Source: Amoebophrya sp. A120
Lineage: Eukaryota; Sar; Dinophyceae; Syndiniales; Amoebophryaceae
NCBI GenBank assembly: GCA_905178155.1
Contig: CAJINV010000006.1
Location: 4,030,130-4,094,129 of the forward strand
Reading direction: 5' to 3'
Length of the DNA stretch: 64,000 nt
The translations under genes were made by a program, and so were the position numbers. Shown one piece after another: positions 24,582 through 36,089 of the stretch. Under the pieces are notes generated by a model. It did not search any database and was not told where the DNA came from. It was given only the letters and a program-made list of their open reading frames with translations. Numbering within the stretch: the stretch's first letter is position 1; the number at the start of each line of letters is the position of its first letter.

Positions 24582-26409
24582 TCATCCCTCTTCCATCGAG
24601 CAGCCACCGACTGTATCCGCCAACGGCACCACCGCGTTCCCACTCAAACCCCCCCGCGACGGCTGCACTTGTCTTTCTCTTTTCCCATCCTCGCTATCCA
24701 AATATTTCTCCTGCAATCTATCCACAAACTCCGCGTAATCAGCGGTAGAATCCTTCAACACCGTGTCAAACATCCGTCTGTAATCCATTTCCGTCTCGTT
24801 TGTCTTCTTCAAAGCCTGTTCCTCCATTTCCTGACACGCCTTCTCCGCGAAAATCCTCCCGTTCGATTGGTCGCACCGCATCAGGATTCGATACACTGAC
24901 TCGGAATCCTCGATGTTACAGGGGTCGAACCGGACTAAATTGAATTCCTCCACTAACTCTGCCAAAGATTCGTGGAACTTCTTGAATTTCCGAAATAAGG
25001 GGTGGTGGAGGAACTGATTCTTTTTTGTGGTTGAGGAAGTCTTTTGCCTTTCGTTCTGAACAGTGGAGGATGTCGTTGAAGCAGCTGAAGCGGTTCCTCT
25101 TCTATCGACACTAGAGGAAGAAGATGAGCTTCCCCCGGCCACACCTGCCGCCGCAGACGATTTTGCGTCTGTCGTTCCCCTTGCCGCTTGTTTCTCTTCT
25201 TCGACTACTTGTTTCTCGCCTTCAGCAATCTGGTCGGTACTAGATGTTGGTGGCCCATCTTTATTTCCGGTCGTGGAAGATGATGAACTAGTATCCTTCA
25301 TCTTCGAAGCACCCTCTACTTCATCTTGTTTGACGCTATGCTCCACAATCTCGTCGCTTTTCAAATAGGCGGTAAGCCGGTCGTAACTCTCCTTATCCTT
25401 CTGACAAGTTAACGCCGCTTTTGATGGGTCAGCACAACTCGTCATCCCCTCCATCGTCTTCGACAAATTCACGTCTTCCATCCACGCGTCCCGCAACACC
25501 CCCGCGTTGTGCAGTAAATGCGATAAATCCTCGACTCCCAGATAGTAATCTAACCTGAAGGGCAAATCCTTCGCGAAGTCCTTCATCAAATCGACCTTCG
25601 TCAACACGTTCACCGGTGGTAACTCCAAGTGCATGGTACAAGTCAACGCGGTGAGAGTTCCGCTGATGAAGCTCCCCGCGTCTCTGCACCAGGTGGAATC
25701 GACTAAATGCACGCAGCACAACCTTAAATCCAGCATCTTCTGCAGGGTACTGGTGATGTTCCGCATGGACTCGTGGTGGAGATACAATTCCACCTGGCCG
25801 GGTAAATCGAAGATCAAATAGCGGCTGTTCCAGTACGGGAATTCCATCAATTTCGCGAGTTATGCATTGCAAATATGTCTGGGTCTGAAAGTAAAGTGCA
25901 ACTTGTCATGCAGGTTTTCCATGACTCATGAGGTCTGGAATTATGCGGGACCTAGCATGACAGAGACTGTGAGAGCTCTAATATCATGCCTATCCTGCAT
26001 GAGAGACTCCCTCCAAACTTGGTCGAAAATGGGCAGCTTTTGGCACTCATGCAACACAGATTTCTGCATGATTCAGATTTAGCATGACAAGTCGCAATCT
26101 TCCAGACCCAGACACTTTTGCAATCCATACGAGTAAGAATTCCTCAATGTGGTCCTCGATAAATTCCATGGCGTAAACCAAGCCCCCGTTTGGCCCGAGG
26201 TTAAACTCCTCCATCACGTCTTCCACCGTGATGAGCTCCTTGATATCAATGAGGTTTTCCTTGTCGTAGGGTAGCTGATCATTCCCGGGGTCGAGGTTGA
26301 TTACCATATAGGGTCGTTTCATCGCGAGGCACATCTGCTGCATGCCGTGGCAGTAGGTGGTTTTGCCGCTGCCCGGAGGGCCCAGGACAAACTGCCCGAA
26401 CATCGCCAT
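24582..26409 (-). CDS. GPN2: GPN-loop GTPase 2 (GPN2 / ATP-binding domain 1 family B)
   Basis: Exons 26409-26130 and 25855-24582 join to 517 codons. P-loop GPPGSGKT is at residues 10-17, switch-like NLDPGND at 38-44, the diagnostic Gly-Pro-Asn loop (LGPNGG) at 71-76, DLPGQVEL at 110-117 and the TKVD guanine motif (NVLTKVDL). The family dimerises and assists assembly and nuclear import of RNA polymerase II. Usual length is about 310 residues. Here a low-complexity Ser/Glu/Lys insert of roughly 110 residues splits the C-terminal half, and a divergent tail follows. The insert ends before FRKFKKFHESLAELVEEFN, which matches the helix found near the C-terminus of GPN2. One family A introner breaks the gene after EEFLL. 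The GTPase call is sure; GPN2 rather than GPN3 rests on the sequence around DLPGQVELYLHHESMR. Confidence 0.93.
25861..26129. mobile_element. Introner, family A
   Basis: Target duplication CGAGT exact; only intron of GPN2. Confidence 0.9.
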
Positions 26410-28159
26410 TTTTTGATTGCTGTATTTTTGGGGGGTTTTTCGTTATTGGTCTTTTGACCCTTTGGTCTATCGGAACAAATGTTTGTAACTTACTGGGTTG
26501 AGTAAAAGGCGGCTCAACTTCAATAGCTACAGCTAAAGCGGAGGAGAAAATGGGTCGTAATCATGTTCCAGGTGCTAGAAAAGTGTCGCTGTCGCTCTAA
26601 CGGTCCTCGTGCTGCTTCTCCTATAGTGCTGTAGCCGGCCTGTCTTCCTATCCTCCTGTGTTTCTTGTTCCGAATAAGTTTTACGGGCAAATGAAACGAA
26701 GAAGAACTGGATTTTGGCTTCTGTACTTAGAAAAATGATCTTCATTTTGATCTCTGTCTGTGGATTTGTCACAGCTTCCAACTTTTTTTAGAACGCAGGG
26801 CATGGCATCAAACTTCTATCTTTTTGCTTTTCGCTCGAAAAAAAGTTGAGGAAGATCTTCACGATGCTTAATGACTAAATCCCGAAATTCATCAGAGCGC
26901 AGGCGGACTGTATTCATCATCATCATCATATTTGTGCGTGTCCTTGATAATTCATTATCGACTCGTCTTCTCATGAGTGGACGGGCACCCAGTACTGCTT
27001 TTTCGGAATGGCCCGAGAGTTACTCCGCTTGCCAGGTGTCATCCTGGCATCTGTAGAAAGCGATCCCGCAGACATATTTAATTTCTCTCCCCGTGTTTTC
27101 ACAGAAATCTTCACTGTCTACGTCGAACAGCTTTCCCCACAATAAGTACCCTCTTGCGTGTGACGCAAGGGCGCAGTCAGGAAGGCGGGGCGTCCTCCAT
27201 TTTCCTTTTGCGGTTGATTCGTCGCTTTATCGAAGCTTTACTTTTGATGTGGACAATCGAAATAAAGCCAAAAGTTGAATATTTTGCAGTCATTTTTGGA
27301 GCGCATAATTTTTGATGTCGCAACTTCTTCCCTAGTAGTCTTCCGACTGACTGTGGGACCTGCAAGAACCATACGCGGAGGAGGTTTCGAGCAGTGTATG
27401 AGATACAGCAGGCTCGATTTTCCAAATCCTAGTAGGTGCTTTTTGTTTTTCTTTCAAAAGCGTGCTTTATGTTTGAATGAGTTGCAAGAAACAACAAGAA
27501 CTTCGTCCGCTCTGTTATTGTAACATGGAGGCCCACCACAACATTCGAAGTAGGAAGATTAACACCAGCCTAATTCCGATTACTTAATATGTTCTTGAAT
27601 CAGCACCAAGTTGTTCATTCTAGGGCACCACTCGTCGTGTAAGTAAGTCTACAGTGAATACCTCCACATTATGACTCTGCACCACTCACAATTTGGTGAA
27701 GATGAAACTGAAACATGATGGGCTGTCGCAACGGCCACGTAGAAAATAAATCCCACCGCTCGTCCCGGACTCGGTAGTTCAAGTCACCCGTGTGACGATC
27801 CGTGAAAGGTACTTAGATTTCTAGCTGATTCGAAGAGTCGGATTTGCCGTTCCGGTTTCTCTTTCCATTGCGACCCGCATGATCCGCAGCAAGGGGTCAA
27901 TTGGGCGACCATGTTCATCCGCAGCCTGGTGGTCTTATTCCGCAATAATCATCCCGGTATTAACTTTGGCTGCTCGTCCTCCCGGCACCATTCTTCCAAT
28001 GGCTAGACCGCACTAGTCTTTCCCGGACGCCGGTATTTTTCTGTTCATCCCGATTTGTTCATCTGCTTCCGCCGCGAACAATGCTCGACTCTCGTTGTTC
28101 CTCGTGCAGTTTTTTTTCCTGTGAAAAAACCCGTAAAAACAAGCGACGCATCCAGTATC
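26410..28159. other. Intergenic region without recognised genes
   Basis: Only short open frames on both strands, and no TIR element. It should hold the GPN2 promoter on its left and the 3' end of the coiled-coil gene on its right. Confidence 0.6.
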
Positions 28160-30709
28160 TCACATGAAGTCATCTTCTTCCGCAGCAGTCACCGCGGCGA
28201 CCTCGGATGTGGGTTTATTACTCTGGTGTTTCGAGGATTTTTTTTGCGGTTTGTAGTTGTATTCGTACTGCTGGTCTTTGTGATACTCGTACTGATGTTC
28301 CTCCTTCTTCTTCTTCGGTTCCTTCGCCGGAACTGGCTTCGGAGCAGGAGCAAGCTTTTTCATTTGCGCAGCGGTAGTACGGGCACCACGACGGTTCTCC
28401 TCGTTTTCCCCCTTTTCCTCCTCCACCATCACTAAAGCCGTGAACGCGTTCACCAGATCCGTGCTCGTTTTTTTCTCCTCGACCATGTTGTTTTTCCTCT
28501 CCTCCTTCTCCTTCGTAACCTCCTCGACGGACCGATATCGCACGATTTGTTTTTTCTCCTTCTCCAGCAATCTAATCTTCGTGTCCAAATTCCGCATCTC
28601 CAGCACAACCCGCTGAATTTCCGCCCCGGCTTCGTTGTACTTATCCTCTTGCTTCCGCAACTGCTCTATGAAATGCAAAAATGTCTGGGTCTGGAAGAAT
28701 GCAAGTTTGTCATGCTTGTCTGGCACGACTCGGGAATCTGTGTTGCATAGGCACGAAAGAGCCCTCTTATCTGTCATGCGAAAAGGCAGTTTGCCATGCG
28801 GAATACGTAAGACATGGCAGCCACAAAATTTGTCATGCATAGCTGCGTATTGCGGCGCGTCTATCATTCACTTTTAGCATTACAAGTTTCCAGACCCAGA
28901 CATTTTTGCATTTGATATGCTCCCGGTTCTGCTCGCCCCTTTGCAGCATGTAGGCTTTTTTGCACGAGTCCACGTTTTTCTTCAAATCCTGCTGTTTTTT
29001 CTCGTTCAGCTGCTTCTCTTTGAACAGTTGCTGCTTCTCCTCGAGGATTTGCTTGATTTCACTATTCACCCTAGCTTCTTGCTCGATAATGTAAAACAGC
29101 GGGTCTTTTTGCAATCGAGATTGCCATATCAACTGCAAACACGTCTGGGTCCTCTGGAAGGTGCCGAGATCATTGTAATGCAGTTTTTCCAAGCACCACC
29201 AAATCTGGAATGCAGGGCCTAGCATCACAGGATCTGTCGCCCCTTGGTCGTGATGCCTGTTCTGCATGAGAAACGCCCTCACAGCATGGCCAGATACTTA
29301 TGTGCACCTTTTGCAAGTCACGCAACACAGATTTTTGTACGATCAGCAACATGCATCACAAGTTCACATCCTTCCAGACATCCAGGGATATTTGCAATGC
29401 ATATGCCACTTCGTGTCATCCTTGGGGATCAGCATGTACTCCCAGTTTTTCACGTAGGACATGAAACCTGATTTTTGTATAATGGTTTGATGAAGCTTTT
29501 CGCATGACAAGGCAAGACCGTAGCTGCATCAAAATCTATTCATGCTATGGAAGTAGATGAAAACACTAGCATAGCTGTATCCGTATCACGATTTTTTTGC
29601 ATGACAACATTGTTCACTTCAAAAAATACCCTTCTCCTCCGCCAGCGCCTCGTGTAAGCTGTACAAATCCGTGACTTCCCCATCGAACATCGGGAACTTC
29701 AAAACTTTCCCGTTCGTCAACTTCGCATACTGTTCCTCGTACTTCGACACGGGCATTTTCACTTCCTTCGTCCCCTTCTGCTCGGCCCAGTCGATCACCA
29801 TTTCCCGAGTATGCATTGCAAAAGTATCGCTCTCGTAGTGAGTAATTGCATTTATGCATTACAAATCTCTTTCTTAGGCTGGCTCCGCATGACAAATTCC
29901 CTTTGTCATGCTGAGCTAATTTGTATTGCAATACTGCGACTACGATACTTTTGCAATTCATACCGAGTTGTGATCAACAACTGTCGCCACTCCAATTCCG
30001 CGATCCACGCCGCGGGAGCTTGCTGCTGTTGATCTTGGAGAGAGGTGGAAGAATCCGCGTTCTCCTGATTGGCGTAGAATTGTTCTTTCGTGTTTGTTTG
30101 CATCAGTTCCGGAGAAGAAGCGCTGTCTTCTGGAGAAGATTTTGATGATTGCAGCTCCCCGTTGGCACCATCGACAGCAATTCCATTGTTTTGCGCAGAC
30201 CTCGGGCTGGTGGCATCGTTGGAACTCGTGTAGTTGCCGCCGGTTTTTTTGCTGACCACATCCTGGCCTTGCTCGTTTATTTCCGCGCCACAGACCACAA
30301 GGTCTCTATCACGACCCTGTTTGTTATTTTCCTCACCAGACGTCAGCTCCGCGCTCTTCGGCTTGGAGTTGTTTGCTGCAGCGCCGATTAGCGTGGTGAT
30401 TTTCGTGACTTTCTCCTTCTTTTCCTTTTTCTCCTTCTTGCTTTTCGATTTTTTTGTAGATGATGTGTCGTGGTCCGCAGATGGTTGTACAATTGTTCCG
30501 CCAGGAGCGCCTGATACAACTGCACCAATCCCACCACCTAGCGGATGTTGACCAAAGCCCGGAACAAGAGGATGAACCGCAGCTCCACCGTGCGCTTTGC
30601 TTTTGTAATTCAGGCTATCCGCGTCGCAATTTCGATCGTAAAACTCGTAGTCGTTGTTCTGCGCCCGGACGTGCGCGCGCCACGTGGCCTCGTCAGGCTG
30701 CACCGACAT
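28160..30709 (-). CDS. Coiled-coil protein of unknown function
   Basis: Exons 30709-29963, 29809-29630, 29467-29404, 29126-28918 and 28666-28160 give 563 codons plus stop, in frame. One junction (29468-29629) is a GT-AG intron; the others are family A or B introners. The N-terminal 240 residues are low-complexity, with a Lys-rich block (KSKSKKEKKEKKEK). A compact part follows (VIDWAEQKGTKEVKMPVSKY, then LKFPMFDGEVTDLYSLHEAL and MSYVKNWEYMLIPKDD). Next come about 150 residues of heptad-like coiled coil (EIKQILEEKQQLFKEKQ and QVVLEMRNLDTKIRLLEKEK-like sequence), and an Ala/Pro/Lys-rich tail with repeated EYHK/QYEYN, ending EEDDFM. I do not recognise a family. Confidence 0.78.
28667..28917. mobile_element. 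Introner, family A
   Basis: Target duplication TGCTC exact; inside the coiled coil. Confidence 0.88.
29127..29403. mobile_element. Introner, family A
   Basis: Target duplication TGCCA exact. Confidence 0.87.
29468..29629 (-). other. GT-AG intron in the coiled-coil gene (162 bp)
   Basis: Donor GTATTT, acceptor AATCAG; joins ALAEEKG to FMSYVKNW. Contains GCATGACAA twice. Confidence 0.7.
29810..29962. mobile_element. Introner, family B
   Basis: Target duplication CCGAG exact; first intron of the coiled-coil gene. Confidence 0.87.
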
Positions 30710-31831
30710 AATTTCGTATTGATTTGCTTTACTTTGAGGATTTTTCCCTAATGCTAATCAATGCTAGAAATGAGCGTCTTTCCGTGTGCTAAAAACAGCG
30801 ATAGCATAGTTCGCATGTCAACGTGAATGTACTTTTCCTTACGATGAGACGAGGCAATTAAAACGGCAATCAAGAACGTGGGCGCAAAAGAAAAAGTGGA
30901 TTGGGAATAATTACAAGTCAAAAATTGAACGTCATAATATCTTGGATGAGTGTCGTGAGACCATTTTGACTCAAGAAAAGCTGTTAGTATGCTCTCGGCG
31001 GCATTTTGATTTTTAGTATTTGCAGTAATAAAAAACTTGTTGAAAGAAAAAGACAAAAGCGTAATTCTTACTAGCGCTCTTCGTCGCTCAGACCGGGGGA
31101 AGTGACAGGTAGTTCGTTGCATTTTCACAAAGAATTCTTTTCATTCTCACCTCGGAGATATATCTCGTTCGGAGAATTTAACTTTTGATCATTTGCCAGC
31201 GTGTTGCTAGAGGCTAACTACTTACACTGGCGTTTGAACACATTTCTCAGATGAATGGCGTTCTTTCCTTCCACACGCCAGCCTACACAAAAATCCGCTT
31301 TGGAACCTCTTCCGGGCAAAAGTGGTTCTTGCGCTGGTGGCGGAACGAGAACCATTTTCGTTTTGGCGATCATAATCTGTTCAAAAATAATGTACAATTT
31401 TGGATGTATCGTTGTAAAACATTTTCGATCCACATGCTGTGTTGATGAAAAAGCCCCGTTATTGTAATGAAACATGACAGAATCATAATCAAACCTAAAA
31501 ACTACAATGAATTTGTTATCATCTCAAACATAAGATACAGTGTGGAATTATAGGCAAAAAATCTTCGCGCTAAAGGACTCTGAATGCAGAAAAACCTGCT
31601 GTTCTGAACAGAAATAGCTCGTATACAAGATGCGATTTTATTTTGTCAAAGCTGCTGTCAAAACTGAACTGTTAAACCATAAAAACCGAAAGAAAAATCG
31701 CAATGAAATCAAGATAGAATCAAATCGAAAACTTTTTCATCTCCTCATCTCCATAGGTGTTTCGTAGTATTTCGGGTAGCTCCTAGCTATCGCACTCCCC
31801 ACGTAGTAAGAAGTTCCTCCACTTCCTCTTC
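30710..31831. other. Intergenic region
   Basis: No gene supported. It contains a spliced-leader-like 15-mer on the plus strand at 30961-30975. Confidence 0.55.
30961..30975 (+). other. Possible relic of a dinoflagellate spliced leader
   Basis: CCATTTTGACTCAAG differs by one base from the 3' part of the dinoflagellate spliced leader (CCATTTTGGCTCAAG). The 5' part does not match and no GT donor follows, so a working SL RNA gene is unlikely. If real, it marks an mRNA that was reverse-transcribed and inserted. Confidence 0.3.
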
Positions 31832-34004
31832 TCAGATGCGCCACATCACCGTGCTTCCCAGAATCTCCTGACTAGTCTATGCTGTGCAAAAACGTCCCCA
31901 CCCCAGAGTTGTAATGTAGATTCACAATCACAGGAATGCTTGTAATGCGCCTCCCCATGAGAGACGCTATCTGTCGCGCTTTGGCATTTGTGATGCTGCA
32001 AGCCGGATAAGCAGATGGATTTGTAATGCGGCTGTCCTTGTGAACCTGCACTACACTACAGAGAGAAGCTTGTCATGCGTGACTCCCAAAAGTTATGGGT
32101 TTGTGTTGCAAAATCCCCATCTTGACTCTAGGGTGGGGAGGTTTTTCCTCAGGATATAGTCCGATTGTGGATCAGCCCCCTTGTCGGCACGTTCGTCTGG
32201 TTCACCACGTGCCTTTTGCCCGTATCAAATACAAAAATGTCTGGGTCTGGAAGGTTCTGAAACCTGTCATGCATGTTTTGCATGGCCCAGGATGTCTGTA
32301 ATACACGACCCAGCATCACAGATTTTTAGAGGGCTTCCCGATGTTCATGTTGCCTACTCCGCATGACAAACGCCCTCCCCACGTAGCACAAACTAGACTC
32401 CTCTTCCTGGTCACGCAATACAGATTTTTTTAGAGTCCAAATTTAGCATCACAAGTTCCAACCTTCCAGACCCAGACGCTTTTGCATTTGATAGCCCGCT
32501 CGGTTTCGCAAGTACCAGGGGACATAAAACTCCTTCCCAACACCCGCTTTCCGCTGGCGGTCGGCCTGATAGAAGAAGGTTGTCATGTACATAGCAACAT
32601 CATCATCACGTTGAATTGCGACACATTCGTCCTTTGCATCACAAGCTCCGAGAGGACTTTCTTATCAAGAAACAAGCACGAAAACTTCTAGACTATACGA
32701 ATGCATCCGGCACTGGCGTATCCTTCGCACTGACGTTCTTAAACCGAAAGGTCCACGGCGGTCGCTCCGTAAGGGGATCCACACTCGCAGACCTTTTCCA
32801 CTTGGTCGCCGCTCTGGCCGTGTTCCGGGACAGAGGTCTCGGTTTGTAGTGGATTTTTGTCATCGAACTGTTCCACGCGATTTCGACACTCGGCGTCGTC
32901 GCCCGCTTTGACGCGAGATTTGTACTTGTCAATTCCGGTGTCTTCGCGTACAGATTGACGCCCTCGAGCCGCGCTTTTTGGAAGAAGTTGGAGGAAGAAG
33001 CGCTTTGGTTGTTCATCGTGTGATTTTGTTCTAGTGTCGCGACGGACCCGTCTAGCGTTCGATTTTCGTCGTCTGTGAAGAAGGAGAGGTTATCATGCAG
33101 GTCGGTCATGGTGTTGTTTAACGACAATGATTATCAAATGCAAAAATGTCTGGGTCTGGAAACTTGTGATGCTGGGTGGCGTATCATGATGAGGCCACAA
33201 GTGCTGGCCCAGCATGACAAGTTTCTAAGCTTCTAGGTGTTGCCTATTCTGCATGGCAAACTGCGTTCCTGCATGACAGAAAAATGGAGCGCTTGGGTAA
33301 CGTGCATGACAGATTTAAGAGTCATGCCAGACAAGCATGACAAATATGCATTCTTCCAGACCCAGACATTTTTACAGTTGATAATGATGCTCCTCCCAGT
33401 CCCATGTTGGCAGATGAATTTTTCAGACTACTCATGCCCGACGGCCTGCTGTGTTGATTGTTGCCCTGTTTCGTTGAGTTGTGAGGCTTCTTATTCTGTT
33501 GGAAAGAAAGATTGAAGTCCACATTCCGGCCAGATTTATTTCCGCTCTGTCCCGGGCCACTGGGGGCGGTGGCCACTCGTGCTGGAGAATTGTTGTTGTA
33601 TGCATTGCAAATATGTCTGGGTCTGGAAGGTTGGAACTTGTCATGCTAAATCTGAATCATATAAAATTTGTGTTGCGTGATTACCACGACAAGCTGTCCA
33701 CTTGTGACCTAATCGAGACGCCGTTTCTCATGCAGAATAGGCATCGTAGAACTATCACAGACTCTGTCATGCTATGTCCTACATAACAGACCTCATGGGT
33801 CATGGAAAACCTGCATGACAAGTCTGGCATTCTTCCAGACCCAGACGTATTTGCTGCAGTTGATATGTTGGCCGCGCGGAGACTACTGCTGTTATTCGTA
33901 CCCCCACCCATCGTCAGGAGCGATGAGGTAGAGGACGCTGGGCGCTGCATTTTTTGCGGATGTAGAGCTGTGGCTTGAACCTCGTTGGGACCAAACCAAT
34001 CCAC
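31832..34004 (-). CDS. Unidentified Ser/Asn-rich protein (5' end unresolved)
   Basis: Exons 34004-33866, 33598-33384, 33131-32699, 32565-32494, 32222-32157 and 31877-31832 join to a frame of 317 codons including stop. The frame is open upstream to a stop near 34024 without an ATG, so either an upstream exon is missing or the start is at the ATG near 33951. The first half is Ser/Asn/Gln-rich and disordered; it contains ASSSNFFQKARLEGVN. The second half is basic and more ordered (KEFYVPWYLRNRAGKRHVV, ending GSTVMWRI). The third junction is a GT-AG intron (32566-32698); the others are introners. A short, basic C-terminus of this kind would suit a cytoskeletal protein, but I recognise no family. 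Confidence 0.66.
31878..32156. mobile_element. Introner, family D
   Basis: Target duplication TAGTC exact; last intron of the 31832-34004 gene. Confidence 0.87.
32223..32493. mobile_element. Introner, family A
   Basis: Target duplication GCCCG exact. Confidence 0.87.
32566..32698 (-). other. GT-AG intron in the 31832-34004 gene (133 bp)
   Basis: Donor GTATAG, acceptor TATCAG; joins VPDAF to ADRQRKAG. Contains GCATCACAAG. Confidence 0.7.
33132..33383. mobile_element. Introner, family A
   Basis: Target duplication ATGAT exact. Confidence 0.87.
33599..33865. mobile_element. Introner, family A
   Basis: Target duplication TGTTG exact. Confidence 0.87.
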
Positions 34005-34196
34005 GCCGCTATGCTTGAATCTAAGCTACCCCGGCGGTGCCCGATTTTTTCGAAAAAAAATAAAAAACTGGCGGTTTTTACGGAAAAAAAACATAAAGGC
34101 GGAGTGTGATTTTTAAGGAGTACACCAGGCTAGCACGTACTACGACGAGCGACACACGATTTGGCTTTTGAAGATTTGATCTAAAAAGCGAATTTT

Positions 34197-34745
34197 TTTC
34201 AATACGAATGAAAGGACCATAACGGCACAACGAAGTCCGAAACCGATTCTAGTGCCGTGTTCTTGCTGGTTCACAACGATGCAGCTACTACACCGATCTG
34301 CTGCAAGTGCCACGCTTCGTTCCCCCACCACGGCAATAAGCGAAGATTTCTTGGACCTTGGTTCGCACCTTCCAGATACACGTACACCACCCACCCAACG
34401 ATTTGCAATTACTGCTCGAACAAGAAATGGAGTGCCGCCCTGTCCTTTTAGGAGGTCGTGCCGCACCCGCACGAACAACTTCTAAAAGGATTTTTCATGT
34501 TGTGCGCCCCACCCAACACCGAAACCGAACTGAAACAATCTCTGGCCCGCGTCTTTTATCGGCAGACTTTCATGCGAACAGCAGGACGACGACAGACTTA
34601 TTTTCGCTTAAGAAACGAATTTGTGGCGTCGCAGAAACTGATCATAGCCAGACCATTATATAGAGCACATCTTTGGCTTTCTGACCTTGATATTTTGCGT
34701 TTTGGGGCATCGATCGCGACCCAGCATTGGGCTACCATGTAAAGG
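34197..34745 (+). pseudogene. Zinc-ribbon-like open frame split by an in-frame TAG
   Basis: In one plus-strand frame, about 75 residues containing CCKCHASFPHHGN and HPTICNYCSNKKW (a CxxC...CxxC pair) reach TAG at 34449-34451. The same frame then stays open for about 97 more codons (PHPHEQLLKGFFMLCAPP onward) to a TAA near 34743. No ATG opens it and no introner is present, unlike every gene here. It may be a decayed gene or element fragment, or the TAG may lie in an unrecognised intron. An overlapping minus-strand frame (34478-34140) is the alternative. Confidence 0.3.
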
Positions 34746-35295
34746 AGAAGGAAATCCTTCATACTTGTTAAGTGGAAAATACTGTCGCACAGCACCCGAA
34801 GGAAGCGAGCAGTGTTATACTCTTCAAATTCAAGACGTACTTTTTGTCCTCGAGCGGCTCTTCAAAGATGGATCTCGAAGGGCTTCACTATATTCCTGAA
34901 ATAATCAAGTAAGTACAAAAGGAATCTGTAAGACTTCGTAGGGTGTTTTCTTGAACTGATACTGAATAAAATTAAAATGTAAGTGCATCACTTAATTTTT
35001 CTTTATCTTTTTGGCAATACAAATCACTAACAATCAAATTGAAATTTGTAGTGCGTATCATAAACAATAAAAGCAGCGAAACTACACAAATGTAAATTTA
35101 AGAACTAAACGTAAACCATAATATTGCGAACAAAATAGATACCACAGGGCGGAAGCACGCAACAATACATAGGCTTAGGCATAAAGAAACAGTACATATT
35201 TAGATGATGTCCTTGAAAATTTGCACGAGGCTCTCTCACAACATGAACATTTATTGTGGTTGAAATCAATCTCATTTATTTCTGGTTGCACTGAT
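34746..35295. other. Intergenic, AT-rich
   Basis: Nothing coding is supported; the sequence becomes AT-rich from about 34900. Confidence 0.5.
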
Positions 35296-36089
35296 TTAAC
35301 TTCCACCGCCCATTCTTTTTCTCATGCTGGGCGTTGGCGGCACGTCGGCTGTGAGAACCAACTGCCGCTGCGCCTGGGGTCCGGCGCTCGCATCGTTGGT
35401 TCCCCTTTCCGCGTGCGAGGCAGAATCCGCACCATGCGCGGTGGAACTGCTGGCTCCCGGTGTGGACGGTGGGGTTTGCGTCGGTGTGGACGGTGGGGTT
35501 TGCGGTGGGGTCACGTAGATCTGGAACGGGACTCTTGCTTCCTTCTTCCCTTGCTTTGCATGTTCCTCCGCCTGTTCGTTCCCGGTCTTGACCACCAGCT
35601 CCGCCTGTTCGTTCCCGGTCTTTTGCAAAGTCGCCGACACCTGCGGGAAAGCGAATGGAGGCTTTCGTTCGGAATAGGCAAGATGGGCACGTTGACGCCA
35701 TTCATTTTTATTTCGAATAGTCCTTGAACATATGGATATCAATCAGTATCACAAAAAGGTAATTGGAAATTAATAAAATATCAATACCGATCCATCCCAG
35801 AGCATCGCTGCGCTCACGTCGGTCGCCTCATCCCCATCCTCGGGGGGGGGGTCATTCCAGCGCGCAAGTTCTGGTTGTATGCGCGAGCGAAAAGCCAACC
35901 TGCGTTTTGAAGGATGTTTCCTGAAGCAGAGTCAACAGGATTTTCACGAGGACATATATCAAATAACTCATTATCATAATTTCTAGTACTGTAATGGTCC
36001 TCGCACGGGCCAACCAGCGGAAGGATCAGCTTGAGGGAGCGCTCGGCGCGCTTATCACAACCGGATTTCGATTTCTTGCTGCGCGGCAT
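35296..36089 (-). CDS. Hypothetical small basic protein, middle exon unresolved
   Basis: ATG at 36089 opens MPRSKKSKSGCDKRAERSLK. Two short GT-AG introns are suggested (35921-35989 and 35723-35787). The last exon encodes FPQVSATLQKTGNEQAELVV, a repeated KTGNEQAE, a Thr/Pro-rich stretch (TPPQTPPSTPTQTPPSTP) and a basic end (PSMRKRMGGGS). The middle exon contains a run of ten C (minus strand) at about 35842-35851, and the frame that joins the outer exons meets a TGA after it; a neighbouring frame reads PEDGDEATDVSAAMLWDG. Either the run length is wrong or the exon borders differ. No family is recognised. Confidence 0.42.
35723..35787 (-). other. Probable GT-AG intron (65 bp)
   Basis: Donor GTATTG, acceptor TTCAAG, in the hypothetical gene. 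Short, without a clear core motif. Confidence 0.4.
35921..35989 (-). other. Probable GT-AG intron (69 bp)
   Basis: Donor GTACTA, acceptor CTTCAG; would join GPCEDHY to RNILQNAGW. No core motif is visible. Confidence 0.4.
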
